Shown here: one piece after another, positions 29,219 to 37,008 of the stretch
How the letters are laid out: each line of letters opens with the position of its first letter
Position numbering within the stretch: the first letter of the stretch is position 1
Source: CAYMRL01 sp964473205
GTDB taxonomy: Bacteria > Deinococcota > Deinococci > Deinococcales > Trueperaceae
Direction: 5' to 3'
Assembly (NCBI GenBank): GCA_964473205.1
Contig: CAYYOK010000008.1
Location: forward strand, 1 to 59,963
DNA length: 59,963 nucleotides
Position numbers and translations under genes: made by a program
The notes under the pieces: model-generated
What the model was told of the DNA's origin: nothing
Databases searched by the model: none
The model's input: only the letters and a program-made list of their open reading frames with translations

Positions 29219-31584
29219 GCTCGTCGATCTCGGGCGATGCACTAGTGATGCTCGGTCAAGTTCTCGTCGGTTCGATCTGGCAGGGTCTGGTCGTCGGCGC
29301 AGTCGCGGCGCTCATCTTGGCCTTCGCTCGACGGCCCGCGGTGCGCTACCGCGTTGCCTGCCTGGCACTGTTGACGATGGTCGCGTGGCCGACCCTGACT
29401 CTGGTTCAGATCGTTGCCGAAGGGCCGTCGCCGCCTTCGACGGTTGGGCTTCCGAGGCCGGGCGTCGAGCAGGTAAGCGTGGGTCCGGCTCTCGCGACGA
29501 CGGATAGGCCCGCGCCCGTCGCCTCAATCGAAGGCTCTGTCGGGAGCGCCCGCTCGATCGCTGGTGCGACGGGCGATTCTCCCGAGACGTCGAACGAGGC
29601 ACCGGCAGTACCTCTGCTCCCGATCCTGGGCGCCTGTTGGTTGCTTGGCGTGGCCTTCGGCCTGACGCGCTTGGCGGTCGGAATCGGTTTGGTCGCAAGA
29701 CTGAGGCGGTCGGCAAGGCTCGCCGGCCCCGAGGTAGTCGAGACCGTGGACCGACTCTCCAAGCAGCTGGCGCTGCGTGCACGCGTGGCCGTTCTCGAAA
29801 GCTGGCGGTTGGCGGCACCGGTTGTAGTAGGCGTCGTCAGACCCGTGATCATGCTGCCGATCGGACTGTCGACCCGCTTGCCAGCGGCGCAGTTCGAGGC
29901 GGTGTTGGCTCACGAGCTCGCGCACGCCTTGCGTCGAGACTACTTGGTCAACCTCCTTCAACGCGTGGCCGAGACGCTGCTCTTCCACCATCCAGTCGTC
30001 TGGTGGCTGTCGGGCGTCGTGCGTGAAGAGCGCGAGTTCCTGTGCGATGACGCTGCCGTTCGGGCCAGCGGCGGGAACGCTCTTGCCTTGGCGAGCGGCC
30101 TGGCTGCGCTCGCTGCGAGGCGCTCGTCGTCGCCGCTGGTGAGCGTGGCTGCGTTGGGCGAGGGGGCGCGTGACAACAGCGTTCTGGTTCGAGTGGGTCG
30201 TCTGCTTCGTGTCGAGGAGCCGGGACGCGGCAGAGCTTCATACGCCTTGCAGGCCATTCGACCTGCGGCCTTCCTGATCGCCTTGGCGGTCTTCGCTCCC
30301 GTCCTCGCTCAAGTTGGCGGAGCCGGGTTCGACGAGACGAACCAAGGGGGGCGTGAGGCAGCAGCTTTCCTTCCGATCGAGCTCGAGTACGGCTACCACA
30401 TCGATGAGCGTGGCGCCCAGACGCTCTTCATGTATCTGAGCCTCCACAAGTACCTCGGGTCGTACGCTCTCGGTACTTCCGTTCGCGTGCTAGACGCGAA
30501 TGACGGTGTTTCGGAGTCCTTCTCTCTCGACGAATCGTCGTTCCTGTTCAAGACTTTCGCGTTGGATCCAGCGTTGGCATCAACGCTCCAAGTGATCACG
30601 CCAGTCGGGTCGTGGTCGGTGCCCTTGCGCTCGACAGAGCCGTCCGTCGGTTTCGGCCCTGCGCAGAACCTGCGAGTCGAGCGTGGCAGGGCTTCAGGCA
30701 GCACACTCCTGGAGTGGGACGAGGTACAGGGGGCGTCTGTCTACGAGGTGTCGATCAGCCGACTCCAAGACATGACACCGATGCTGCTCAGGAGCACGGA
30801 GCCTTGGGTCGAAGTCGCCGGGTTCGTTCCCGGTCAGTACGAGGTCGTGGTGCGGGCGTACTCCGTCGACCCGACGACTCCACGGCAAGTGCTTGCGACG
30901 AACAGGACTCAGAGTCGTCCGCTTCGGTTCGAGGTCTTGTCTGAGACGCTCGATGAGACCAGCGTCGGCATCTTGGAGGGCAGAGTACGCACTCCTTATG
31001 GTCCTGCGGTGGGCGAGCAGGTAGTCCTACTCAGGCGGATGCTACAAGCTCCGGGCTCGAACTACGTAGCGTCTGCTTCCCGAAGGCAAACCACGACTAC
31101 CGATTCAGAGGGGCGCTACCGCTTCGAAGACCTACCCGCGGGCCAATACTCAGTGCACTTTCCCCAGTCGCGCATCTACGGTACGAGCCCCGTTCTCGCC
31201 GACGCCACCCCAGCCAGTGGTTTTACGTGGGTAACCGGAGGTAGAACGACGACGGTACCCGACTTCTACCTTCCTGGATTCGTACGCGTGATCAACCCAT
31301 GGCGTTGGCCCCCGACGACAACGGAGCCAGGAGAGGTGGAGTTCCGCTGGGAGCCGGTCGAAGGAGCGGATCACTACGTAGTCACTCTCTTCGAGCCACT
31401 TCAGGACGAGCCGATACCTTGGGAGCATCGACACACGATGCCGAGTATGCCTGTTGAAGAGGCGAGGTGGCTCGTCGACCTCGATACGGACAAGAGATAC
31501 GCCTTCAGGGTCGAAGCGTGGAGCGAGGACGGCTACCTGTTGGGGCGTGGCGGGATCGATGTCGTGACTGGGTCGGGGAGCTAG
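29215..31584 (+). CDS. M56 (BlaR1-like) sensor metalloprotease with FN3-like and carboxypeptidase-regulatory-like C-terminal domains
   Basis: This 789-residue protein has membrane helices near 15-38, 45-67 and 132-160, then the M56 zinc protease domain with HELAHALRRDY (H233, E234, H237) and EREFLCDDAAV; another helix lies near 345-365. The remaining 420 residues should be extracytoplasmic. There I see an FN3-like segment (LRVERGRASGSTLLEWDEV), a carboxypeptidase-regulatory-like fold (GILEGRVRTPYGPAVGEQV, TTTDSEGRYRFEDLPAGQY) and a second FN3-like segment (GEVEFRWEPVEGADHYVVTL). There is no penicillin-binding domain, so the signal is probably not a beta-lactam. Confidence 0.82.
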   Translation: MSSSISGDALVMLGQVLVGSIWQGLVVGAVAALILAFARRPAVRYRVACLALLTMVAWPTLTLVQIVAEGPSPPSTVGLPRPGVEQVSVGPALATTDRPAPVASIEGSVGSARSIAGATGDSPETSNEAPAVPLLPILGACWLLGVAFGLTRLAVGIGLVARLRRSARLAGPEVVETVDRLSKQLALRARVAVLESWRLAAPVVVGVVRPVIMLPIGLSTRLPAAQFEAVLAHELAHALRRDYLVNLLQRVAETLLFHHPVVWWLSGVVREEREFLCDDAAVRASGGNALALASGLAALAARRSSSPLVSVAALGEGARDNSVLVRVGRLLRVEEPGRGRASYALQAIRPAAFLIALAVFAPVLAQVGGAGFDETNQGGREAAAFLPIELEYGYHIDERGAQTLFMYLSLHKYLGSYALGTSVRVLDANDGVSESFSLDESSFLFKTFALDPALASTLQVITPVGSWSVPLRSTEPSVGFGPAQNLRVERGRASGSTLLEWDEVQGASVYEVSISRLQDMTPMLLRSTEPWVEVAGFVPGQYEVVVRAYSVDPTTPRQVLATNRTQSRPLRFEVLSETLDETSVGILEGRVRTPYGPAVGEQVVLLRRMLQAPGSNYVASASRRQTTTTDSEGRYRFEDLPAGQYSVHFPQSRIYGTSPVLADATPASGFTWVTGGRTTTVPDFYLPGFVRVINPWRWPPTTTEPGEVEFRWEPVEGADHYVVTLFEPLQDEPIPWEHRHTMPSMPVEEARWLVDLDTDKRYAFRVEAWSEDGYLLGRGGIDVVTGSGS

Positions 31585-31617
31585 CCTAAGCGCGACCGAG
31601 GACGCCTTCGATCGCCG

Positions 31618-31694
31618 CACTGACGGGCGTACATGGGGTTGCCGGAGCGCTTCGGCCGTCGCACCAGTCGGCCCGTGTACGAGGTTCTATCCGT
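31618..31694 (+). pseudogene. Truncated copy of an HD-domain gene 3' end
   Basis: Translated in frame this reads AYMGLPERFGRRTSRPVYEVLSV, matching the end of the intact HD protein (AYMELLEYFGRRVGRPVYEVLAI) encoded at 28660-28738. Only the last 25 or so codons remain, no start exists, and the frame runs on past the matching stop position. It marks an old duplication or replacement boundary. It slightly overlaps the end of the convergent F420-reductase-like gene. Confidence 0.75.
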
Positions 31695-32385
31695 TCATCG
31701 CTACGGAAGCGACACCCGCCGGCGCCCGTCCGACCAGGGCGCGCAAAGTCTCAGCGTCCACGTTGGCGCCGAACGCCGCTCTGCCCGGCTGGAGCCGCGC
31801 CCCGGCCGCCAGGGGCCCGATGTACACGGGGTCGAAGCCGAGCATGTCCACCAGGTCACCGACCGCGCGGCTGCCCTGCTCGTCGTCTCCCGCGATCGCG
31901 ATCGCCTTCCGCCCTGGCGTACCGGCAGCCGCGGCTTCGGCTTCGAGGTCGTGGTACCCCATGTGGTTGAACGCCTTCACCAGCCGCGAGCCTGCCAGGT
32001 GCGCCTGCACGATCTCGCTGCTGGTCGTGCGTGGGTCGTTGAGGTCGTCGCGGATGCCGTCCGTCTCCCACCAGTAGTTCATCGCGTCGATGACCAGCTT
32101 GCCGCGCAGCTCCTCCGCGGGGACCGCGTGGTGCTTCCCGAGCGGCAGGGCGAGGATCGCCAGGTCGCCGGCGCGTGCCGCCTCGCCCGGCCACGCCGCT
32201 CGCGCTCCTGGCGTCAGGATCTCGGTGGTCAACGCTATCGCGCCGGGGTCGCCCGACCCGGCGATGACGACCTCGTACCCGGCTGCGAGCGCGAGACGCG
32301 CCAGCACGGTGCCGAGCTTGCCCGCGCCGAGGATGCCGATGGTACGGACCCGTTCGGTGGGCGCCGGTCGGTCGTGGACCGTCAC
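31687..32385 (-). CDS. NADPH-dependent F420 reductase-like oxidoreductase
   Basis: This 232-residue Rossmann-fold protein has an N-terminal dinucleotide motif TIGILGAGKLGTVLARLAL and downstream segments KAFNHMGYHDLE and AIAGDD typical of the NADP-oxidoreductase coenzyme F420-dependent family. Cofactor use cannot be settled from sequence. GTG 32385 overlaps the stop of the LLM flavoenzyme gene, so the two are an operon. A link between a deazaflavin or flavin reductase and an LLM flavoenzyme is biochemically sensible, since LLM enzymes use reduced FMN or F420. Confidence 0.8.
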   Translation of the reverse strand: MTVHDRPAPTERVRTIGILGAGKLGTVLARLALAAGYEVVIAGSGDPGAIALTTEILTPGARAAWPGEAARAGDLAILALPLGKHHAVPAEELRGKLVIDAMNYWWETDGIRDDLNDPRTTSSEIVQAHLAGSRLVKAFNHMGYHDLEAEAAAAGTPGRKAIAIAGDDEQGSRAVGDLVDMLGFDPVYIGPLAAGARLQPGRAAFGANVDAETLRALVGRAPAGVASVAMNG

Positions 32386-33473
32386 GACGCCGCCATCCGA
32401 GGGAGCTTGCTCTCTGCCAGCATCTCGCGGACCATGGGGATGACCTTCGTGCCGAACAGCTCGACGCTGCGGAGCCGGGCGCTGGCGGGCACGGCGCCGC
32501 CTGTCGTGTAGATCAGGTCGAAGCGGCCGACGTCGAGCGAGGTCACCGCGTGCGCGATCTTGCGCGCCACGGTCTCCGGCGAGCCGACGTAGAGGGAGCC
32601 GTGAGCGACCTCGGCCTCGAAGTGCTCGCGCTGCCGCGGCGGCCAGCCGCGCTCTCTGCCGATGGAGTCCATCAGCTCCTTGTGACCCGGGTAGTAGATC
32701 TCCTTCGCCTCTGCGTCGGTCTCGGCGATGAACCCGGGCGAGTGCATGCCGACCGGGTACGCCTCCGTGCCGAGCTGCTCGGTCGCGCGACGGTACAGCT
32801 CGACGTAGGGGGAGAACCGCTGGGGCGCGCCGCCGATGATGGCGAGCATCAGCCTGAAGCCGTAGCGGGCGGTGCGGACCACCGACTGCGGCGACCCGCC
32901 GACGCCGACCCAGGTCCGCAGCCTGCCCGCCTCGGTCTTCGGGAAGACGTCGGCGTTCTCCAGGGCGGCGCGGGTGGTGCCCTCCCACGTGACGGGCTTC
33001 TCGTCCAGGAGCTTGTGGAACAGGTCGATCTTCTCCTCGAAGAGGATCTCGTAATCCTTCAGGTCGTAGCCGAACAGCGGGAAGGACTCCGTGAACGAGC
33101 CGCGGCCGAGGATGATCTCGGCGCGCCCGTTGGAGAGCGCGTCGATGGTGGCGAAGCGCTGGAAGACCCTGACCGGGTCGTCTGACGAGAGCACCGTCAC
33201 GCCGGAGCCGAGCCTGATCCGCTCGGTGCGGGTCGCGATGCCGGCGAGCACCGTCTCGGGGGACGAGATCGAGAACTCGCGGCGGTGGTGCTCGCCGAGC
33301 GCGACCGCGTCGATGCCGACCTGGTCGGCCAGCACCGCCTCGTCGACCGCGGCGCGGATGGCCTGCGCGTAGGAGACGACGTTGCCGCTGTCGTCTCGCG
33401 GCAGGTCGCCGAAGCTGTCGATGCCGAACTCGAGCGTGGTGCTCGTCTGGCGCTTGTTCTCGCCCTGCTGCAT
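32382..33473 (-). CDS. LLM-class flavin-dependent oxidoreductase
   Basis: This 363-residue TIM-barrel protein belongs to the luciferase-like monooxygenase family. Family signatures are VALGEHHRREFSISSPETVLAGIATRT, RIRLGSGVTVLSSDDPVRVFQRFATID, and GRAEIILGRGSF. Such enzymes use FMNH2 or F420 for monooxygenation or hydride transfer. ATG 33473 has agaggag upstream; an in-frame extension would run into the palindromic operator. It heads the operon with the F420-reductase-like gene and is divergent from a MarR regulator. Confidence 0.88.
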   Translation of the reverse strand: MQQGENKRQTSTTLEFGIDSFGDLPRDDSGNVVSYAQAIRAAVDEAVLADQVGIDAVALGEHHRREFSISSPETVLAGIATRTERIRLGSGVTVLSSDDPVRVFQRFATIDALSNGRAEIILGRGSFTESFPLFGYDLKDYEILFEEKIDLFHKLLDEKPVTWEGTTRAALENADVFPKTEAGRLRTWVGVGGSPQSVVRTARYGFRLMLAIIGGAPQRFSPYVELYRRATEQLGTEAYPVGMHSPGFIAETDAEAKEIYYPGHKELMDSIGRERGWPPRQREHFEAEVAHGSLYVGSPETVARKIAHAVTSLDVGRFDLIYTTGGAVPASARLRSVELFGTKVIPMVREMLAESKLPRMAAS

Positions 33474-33530
33474 GTGGGTACTCCTCTTGGCCCTAGTCCG
33501 GACGCCTATACCTGACGGCGCCCGGGTTAG

Positions 33531-33570
33531 TTGACACGTCAATCATATTCAGGCATGATTGACGTGTCAA
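33531..33570. promoter_or_regulatory. 40-bp palindrome holding two MarR sites and both divergent promoters
   Basis: A 16-bp perfect inverted repeat with an 8-bp spacer. Each arm contains its own near-palindrome, TTGACACGTCAA (33531-33542) and TTGACGTGTCAA (33559-33570), 28 bp apart, as for two MarR dimers. On the minus strand TTGACA (33570-33565), 17 bases and TATGAT (33547-33542) form a near-consensus promoter for the LLM operon. On the plus strand TTGACA (33531-33536), 17 bases and CATGAT (33554-33559) serve marR. Confidence 0.82.
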
Positions 33571-33587
33571 CTATGGAGGCGGCGCCT

Positions 33588-34076
33588 ATGCGGACCACGA
33601 ACACGGATCGAGCGAAGCGTCACCTGCCGAGCAAGGAGCAGCTGCGCGTGTGGCGCGACTACGTCGAGACCGCCGAGATCATTCGGGCGCGGCTGGCGAG
33701 CCGGATGCAGCATGAGTCGGCTCTCTCTTTCGGCGACTACCAGGTGCTCCTTGCGCTCAGCGAGGCCGAAAGACAGCGCCTGCGGTCCTCCGAGCTGGCT
33801 TCCCGGATCGACTGGGAGCGCAGCCGGCTTTCACACCACTTGGGGCGCATGGAGGGGCGCGGTCTCGTCCGGCGCGAGGAGTGCGCCGAGGACAGCCGCG
33901 GAGCCGAGGTCGTGCTGTCGGAGGAGGGTGCGAGAGCCTTCCGCGCCGGCTCGATCCCCCACCTGCAGGCAGTGCACGAGCTGTTCGTCTCGGCGCTGTC
34001 GACCGAGCAGCTCGCTCAGCTCGAGGGCGTGACCACGGCGTTGCGTCTCCACCTGCAGGGCGTCGAACACCGATGA
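33588..34076 (+). CDS. MarR-family transcriptional regulator
   Basis: This 162-residue winged-helix protein has the domain ALSFGDYQVLLALSEAE, recognition helix SSELASRIDWERSRLSHHLGRME and wing GLVRREECAEDSRGAEVVLSEEG. ATG 33588 is preceded by ggagg; longer openings start inside the operator. It most likely represses itself and the divergent LLM flavoenzyme operon through the 40-bp palindrome, and is relieved by a small aromatic or lipophilic ligand, as is usual for the family. The ligand is unknown. Confidence 0.88.
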   Translation: MRTTNTDRAKRHLPSKEQLRVWRDYVETAEIIRARLASRMQHESALSFGDYQVLLALSEAERQRLRSSELASRIDWERSRLSHHLGRMEGRGLVRREECAEDSRGAEVVLSEEGARAFRAGSIPHLQAVHELFVSALSTEQLAQLEGVTTALRLHLQGVEHR

Positions 34077-34111
34077 AGACTGACGTGCATCTGCTCCCAT
34101 GACCCCTCCGC

Positions 34112-35164
34112 TCATGCAGCCGGCTCTAGCAGCGTGACCCCGACCGGCGCGAAGCTGCCCATGGCGGCCAGCGCCGCGCCGGCGTCCGCCAGCGGGCGCC
34201 GCTCGCCGATCAGCCTCTCGATGGGCAGCGCCCGCGCCTGGATGAAGGCGAGCATCTCCGGGTAGCGCCACGCCGCCATCCCGTGGCCGCCCACGACCTG
34301 CAGCTCGTGGCGCGTCACGATCTGAAGCGGAACGCTCGGGTCGGAGTCTGCCGCCAGCAGCAGGCCGAGCTGAACGTGTCGGCCGCGCCGCCTGAGGGAC
34401 CTCAGAGCCTGGCGCGCGGTGGCGGCGCTGCCGAGGGCGTCGACCGAGACGTTCACGCCGCCTGCGCTCAGGTCCCTCACCGCCTCGACTGGGTCTTCGA
34501 CGCTGCGCGCGTTCACCGCCTCGGCGGCGCCGAACCCGCGCGCGAGGGCCAGCTTGCCGTCGTCGATGTCCACGGCGATGACCCTGGCGCCGATGCCGGC
34601 CGCGATCATCACGCCGGCCAGACCGACGCCGCCGCAGCCGTAAACGACGACGCTCTCGCCGGGGCCCAGTCGCGCCTGATGGACGAGCCCGGCATAGGCG
34701 GTCGTGAAGCGGCAACCGAGGCTGGCAGCGGTGTCGAACCCTAGGTCGGCCGGCAGCTCGACGAGGTTGACGTCCGCCCACGGCACCATCACGTACCGAG
34801 CGAAGCTGCCCCAGCCGTCGAAGCCGGGCTGGTACTCCCGGTCGCAGAGGTTCTGGTGACCGGAGCGGCACTCGCCGCAGGAGCCGCAGCCGCAGCAGAA
34901 CGGCGCGGTGACGCGCTCGCCGCCGCTGAAGTTCCTCACCTCCCCTCCCACGGCCTTGACCACGCCGGCGAACTCGTGACCGGGCACATGCGGGAAGCTG
35001 ACGGTGGGGTCGTGACCGACCCAGGCATGCCAGTCGCTGCGGCAGACACCGGTGGCGCGGACCTCGACGATCGCGCCGTGCGGCGGCGGCTGTGGGTCTG
35101 GGACGGTCGTCAGGCGAGGAGTGGCGTTCGGGGCGTCGACCAGGATGGCCTGCATGGTGGGCAT
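34112..35164 (-). CDS. Zinc-dependent medium-chain alcohol dehydrogenase
   Basis: This 350-residue NAD(P)-dependent dehydrogenase shows the catalytic zinc Cys in TGVCRSDWHAW, GHEFAGVV with the zinc His and Glu, the structural-zinc lobe CCGCGSCGECRSGHQNLC (an extra cysteine pair precedes it), and the nucleotide motif VVYGCGGVGLAGVMIA followed by the acidic VDIDD, which favours NAD over NADP. Substrate is not predictable. It is convergent with marR and divergent from the cupin gene. Confidence 0.88.
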   Translation of the reverse strand: MPTMQAILVDAPNATPRLTTVPDPQPPPHGAIVEVRATGVCRSDWHAWVGHDPTVSFPHVPGHEFAGVVKAVGGEVRNFSGGERVTAPFCCGCGSCGECRSGHQNLCDREYQPGFDGWGSFARYVMVPWADVNLVELPADLGFDTAASLGCRFTTAYAGLVHQARLGPGESVVVYGCGGVGLAGVMIAAGIGARVIAVDIDDGKLALARGFGAAEAVNARSVEDPVEAVRDLSAGGVNVSVDALGSAATARQALRSLRRRGRHVQLGLLLAADSDPSVPLQIVTRHELQVVGGHGMAAWRYPEMLAFIQARALPIERLIGERRPLADAGAALAAMGSFAPVGVTLLEPAA

Positions 35165-35214
35165 GGTAGCTGGTAGCGACGCCCGCGCGATCGCGAGCCG
35201 CGGGATGCGGCGGC

Positions 35215-35226
35215 TGACCTAGGTCA
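35215..35226. promoter_or_regulatory. 12-bp palindrome in the dehydrogenase/cupin intergenic space
   Basis: TGACCTAGGTCA is a perfect palindrome midway between the divergent alcohol dehydrogenase and cupin starts. It could be a repressor site, but no neighbouring regulator is obvious and a 12-bp palindrome can occur by chance. Confidence 0.3.
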
Positions 35227-35261
35227 AGGCGGCGCGAGTGGGTCGGTGGCAAGCTGGCGTC

Positions 35262-35591
35262 ATGACGATCTCCAGGTACGACCTTGCCGCCGCGCTCTCC
35301 CCGGTCACCGCCGGCGCGAACAGGCAGCTCCTGGTCAACGAGAGCGGGCTCAAGGTCCTCTACCTTTCGCTGCTGCCAGGCCAAGGCATGCCGGTTCACA
35401 ACCACCCGGGCTGCACGGTCACCATCCAGGGCATGGTCGGCGAGGCCACGGTCTGGCTCGATGGGAGCGAACACCCGCTTCGGCCTCTGGAGCTGGTGAG
35501 CTTCTCGGGCGAGCTGAGCGTCAGCCCGCGCAACCTCTCGGACGAGCCGGCAGGGGTGCTGATAACGCTGGCCGAGATGATGGGCGACTAG
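35262..35591 (+). CDS. Small cupin-domain protein
   Basis: This 109-residue single-domain beta-barrel protein has PVHNHPGCTVTIQGMVGEA, in which the two histidines of cupin motif 1 and the following turn resemble the metal site of cysteine-dioxygenase-like cupins; motif 2 is weak (PRNLSDEP lacks the second His). ATG 35262 is preceded by CAAGCT six bases away, a poor -10 match; a GTG at 35238 would add eight residues. Function unknown. Confidence 0.65.
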   Translation: MTISRYDLAAALSPVTAGANRQLLVNESGLKVLYLSLLPGQGMPVHNHPGCTVTIQGMVGEATVWLDGSEHPLRPLELVSFSGELSVSPRNLSDEPAGVLITLAEMMGD

Positions 35592-35638
35592 CGCGCTGCT
35601 GGCTCGAAGGCGCCTCACCAGCCGGCCGACTCACCGCC

Positions 35639-35644
35639 TACGAT
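35639..35644 (+). promoter_or_regulatory. -10 box TACGAT of the GDPD gene
   Basis: TACGAT ends six bases before ATG 35651, with no Shine-Dalgarno sequence between. Confidence 0.5.
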
Positions 35645-35650
35645 GTCCCC

Positions 35651-36349
35651 ATGAGACGCACGGACGGCAAGCCGCTGATCCTCGGCCATCGCGGCTCGCC
35701 CCGCGCGGCGCACGAGAACACGCTGGCCTCGTTCGAGGCGGCGCTCGATGCCGGGGCCGACGGTGTCGAGCTAGACCTCCAGATCACCGCGGACGGCGTG
35801 CTGGTCGTGCATCACGATGGAGATATCGATGGCCGCTCGATCTTCGGGATGCGCCTCGATGAGCTCAAGAAGCTCGCGCCCAACGTGCCGACGTTCGGCG
35901 AGATCCTCGACTTCCTTGCGGAGCGCCCGCGAGCGCACCTGAACATCGAGCTCAAGGTGGCGGCGGAGGGCGACGGCCGCGACGCCGCGCTGGCCACCGC
36001 GCTATCCCTCTGGACCGGGCCGGCCAAGGAGCACGCCTGGGTGTCGAGCTTCGACCCGGGGGCGCTGGCTCGCTTGGACCAGCTCGGTGTCGAGGCGCCC
36101 CTCGCGCTGCTCGCCTACCTGGAAGAGCAGTTCGAGGCGTTGAGCACCTTGAACGTCGCAGCCGTGCATCCGCATCATTCGCTCGTGACGCCGGAGCGGG
36201 TAGCGGCCTGGCACGAGCGAGGCCTGGCGGTGTTCGTCTGGACCGTCAACGACCCCGAGCTGGCGGTGCGCCTGCTGGCCCTCGGCGTCGATGGTCTGAT
36301 CGGTGACGATCCTGGCGGGCTCGTCAGGTCGAGGGACGGGCGCATCTGA
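35651..36349 (+). CDS. Glycerophosphodiester phosphodiesterase
   Basis: This 232-residue TIM-barrel protein of the GDPD family would cleave glycerophosphodiesters to glycerol-3-phosphate and an alcohol. Active-site residues are visible: LGHRGSPRAAHENTLASF (His, Arg, Glu, Asn), GVELDLQITADG (metal Glu and Asp) and VVHHDGDI (second catalytic His); FVWTVNDP and GLIGDDP are the C-terminal family strands. There is no signal peptide, so it acts in the cytoplasm on lipid-turnover products. The length is typical of short bacterial forms. Confidence 0.92.
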   Translation: MRRTDGKPLILGHRGSPRAAHENTLASFEAALDAGADGVELDLQITADGVLVVHHDGDIDGRSIFGMRLDELKKLAPNVPTFGEILDFLAERPRAHLNIELKVAAEGDGRDAALATALSLWTGPAKEHAWVSSFDPGALARLDQLGVEAPLALLAYLEEQFEALSTLNVAAVHPHHSLVTPERVAAWHERGLAVFVWTVNDPELAVRLLALGVDGLIGDDPGGLVRSRDGRI

Positions 36350-36389
36350 GCGAATGAGCCGTGTGGTGGCGCCATGCCAAGATTGACGC

Positions 36390-37004
36390 GTGCCGCCCGT
36401 GGAGGTCGACCCCACCAAGGTCCGCGAGTTCGAGGACGCCGAGGCGTTCTACGAGTGGTTGGGCGCCAACCACGACACCGCCGACGAGCTGTGGATCAAG
36501 ATGCACAAGGTCGGCAGCGGGCTGCGCTCGATCAACTGGAAGGAGGCCGTCGACGTGGCCCTGTGCTGGGGCTGGATCGACGGCATACGCAAGACCTTCG
36601 ACGACAAGAGCTTCGTCCAGCGCTACACCCCTCGCCGCCCCAAGAGCGGTTGGAGCAAGATCAACGTCGACAACGTCGCGCGGCTCATCGACGAGGGGCG
36701 CATGACCGAGCACGGGCTGAAGCACGTCGAGGCTGCCAAGGCCGATGGCCGCTGGGAGCGCGCCTACGCCAGCTTCAAGGAGATGCCGGTCCCGGCCGAC
36801 CTGCTCGCGGCGATCGAGGCGGATCCGAAAGCCAAAGCCACGTTCGACGTGCTCACGGCGCAGAACCGCTACGCGCTGTCGCTCAGGCTGCACAGCCTGA
36901 AGACCGAAGCCGGCCGCAAGAGGAAGATCGCTGTCTTCGTCGAGATGCTGAGCCGTGGCGAGACGATCTACACGCAGCCCAGGCCGCAACCCGGACCGAG
37001 TTGA
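36390..37004 (+). CDS. YdeI/OmpD-associated family protein
   Basis: This 204-residue protein carries the family pattern ELWIKMHKVGSGLRSINWKE, ALCWGWIDGIRKTFDDKSFVQRYTPRRP and a C-terminal DUF1905-like/helical part (AIEADPKAKATFDVLTAQNRYALSLRL). Homologues are annotated as bacteriocin-protection or OmpD-associated proteins, but biochemistry is lacking. The start is GTG 36390, five bases after AAGATT, a weak -10-like box. The next gene starts four bases after its stop. Confidence 0.8.
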   Translation: MPPVEVDPTKVREFEDAEAFYEWLGANHDTADELWIKMHKVGSGLRSINWKEAVDVALCWGWIDGIRKTFDDKSFVQRYTPRRPKSGWSKINVDNVARLIDEGRMTEHGLKHVEAAKADGRWERAYASFKEMPVPADLLAAIEADPKAKATFDVLTAQNRYALSLRLHSLKTEAGRKRKIAVFVEMLSRGETIYTQPRPQPGPS

Positions 37005-37008
37005 GCAC

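Noticed and set aside
29215..31584. Beta-lactam sensor BlaR1
   Set aside because: There is no penicillin-binding domain; the C-terminal part is FN3-like and carboxypeptidase-regulatory-like.
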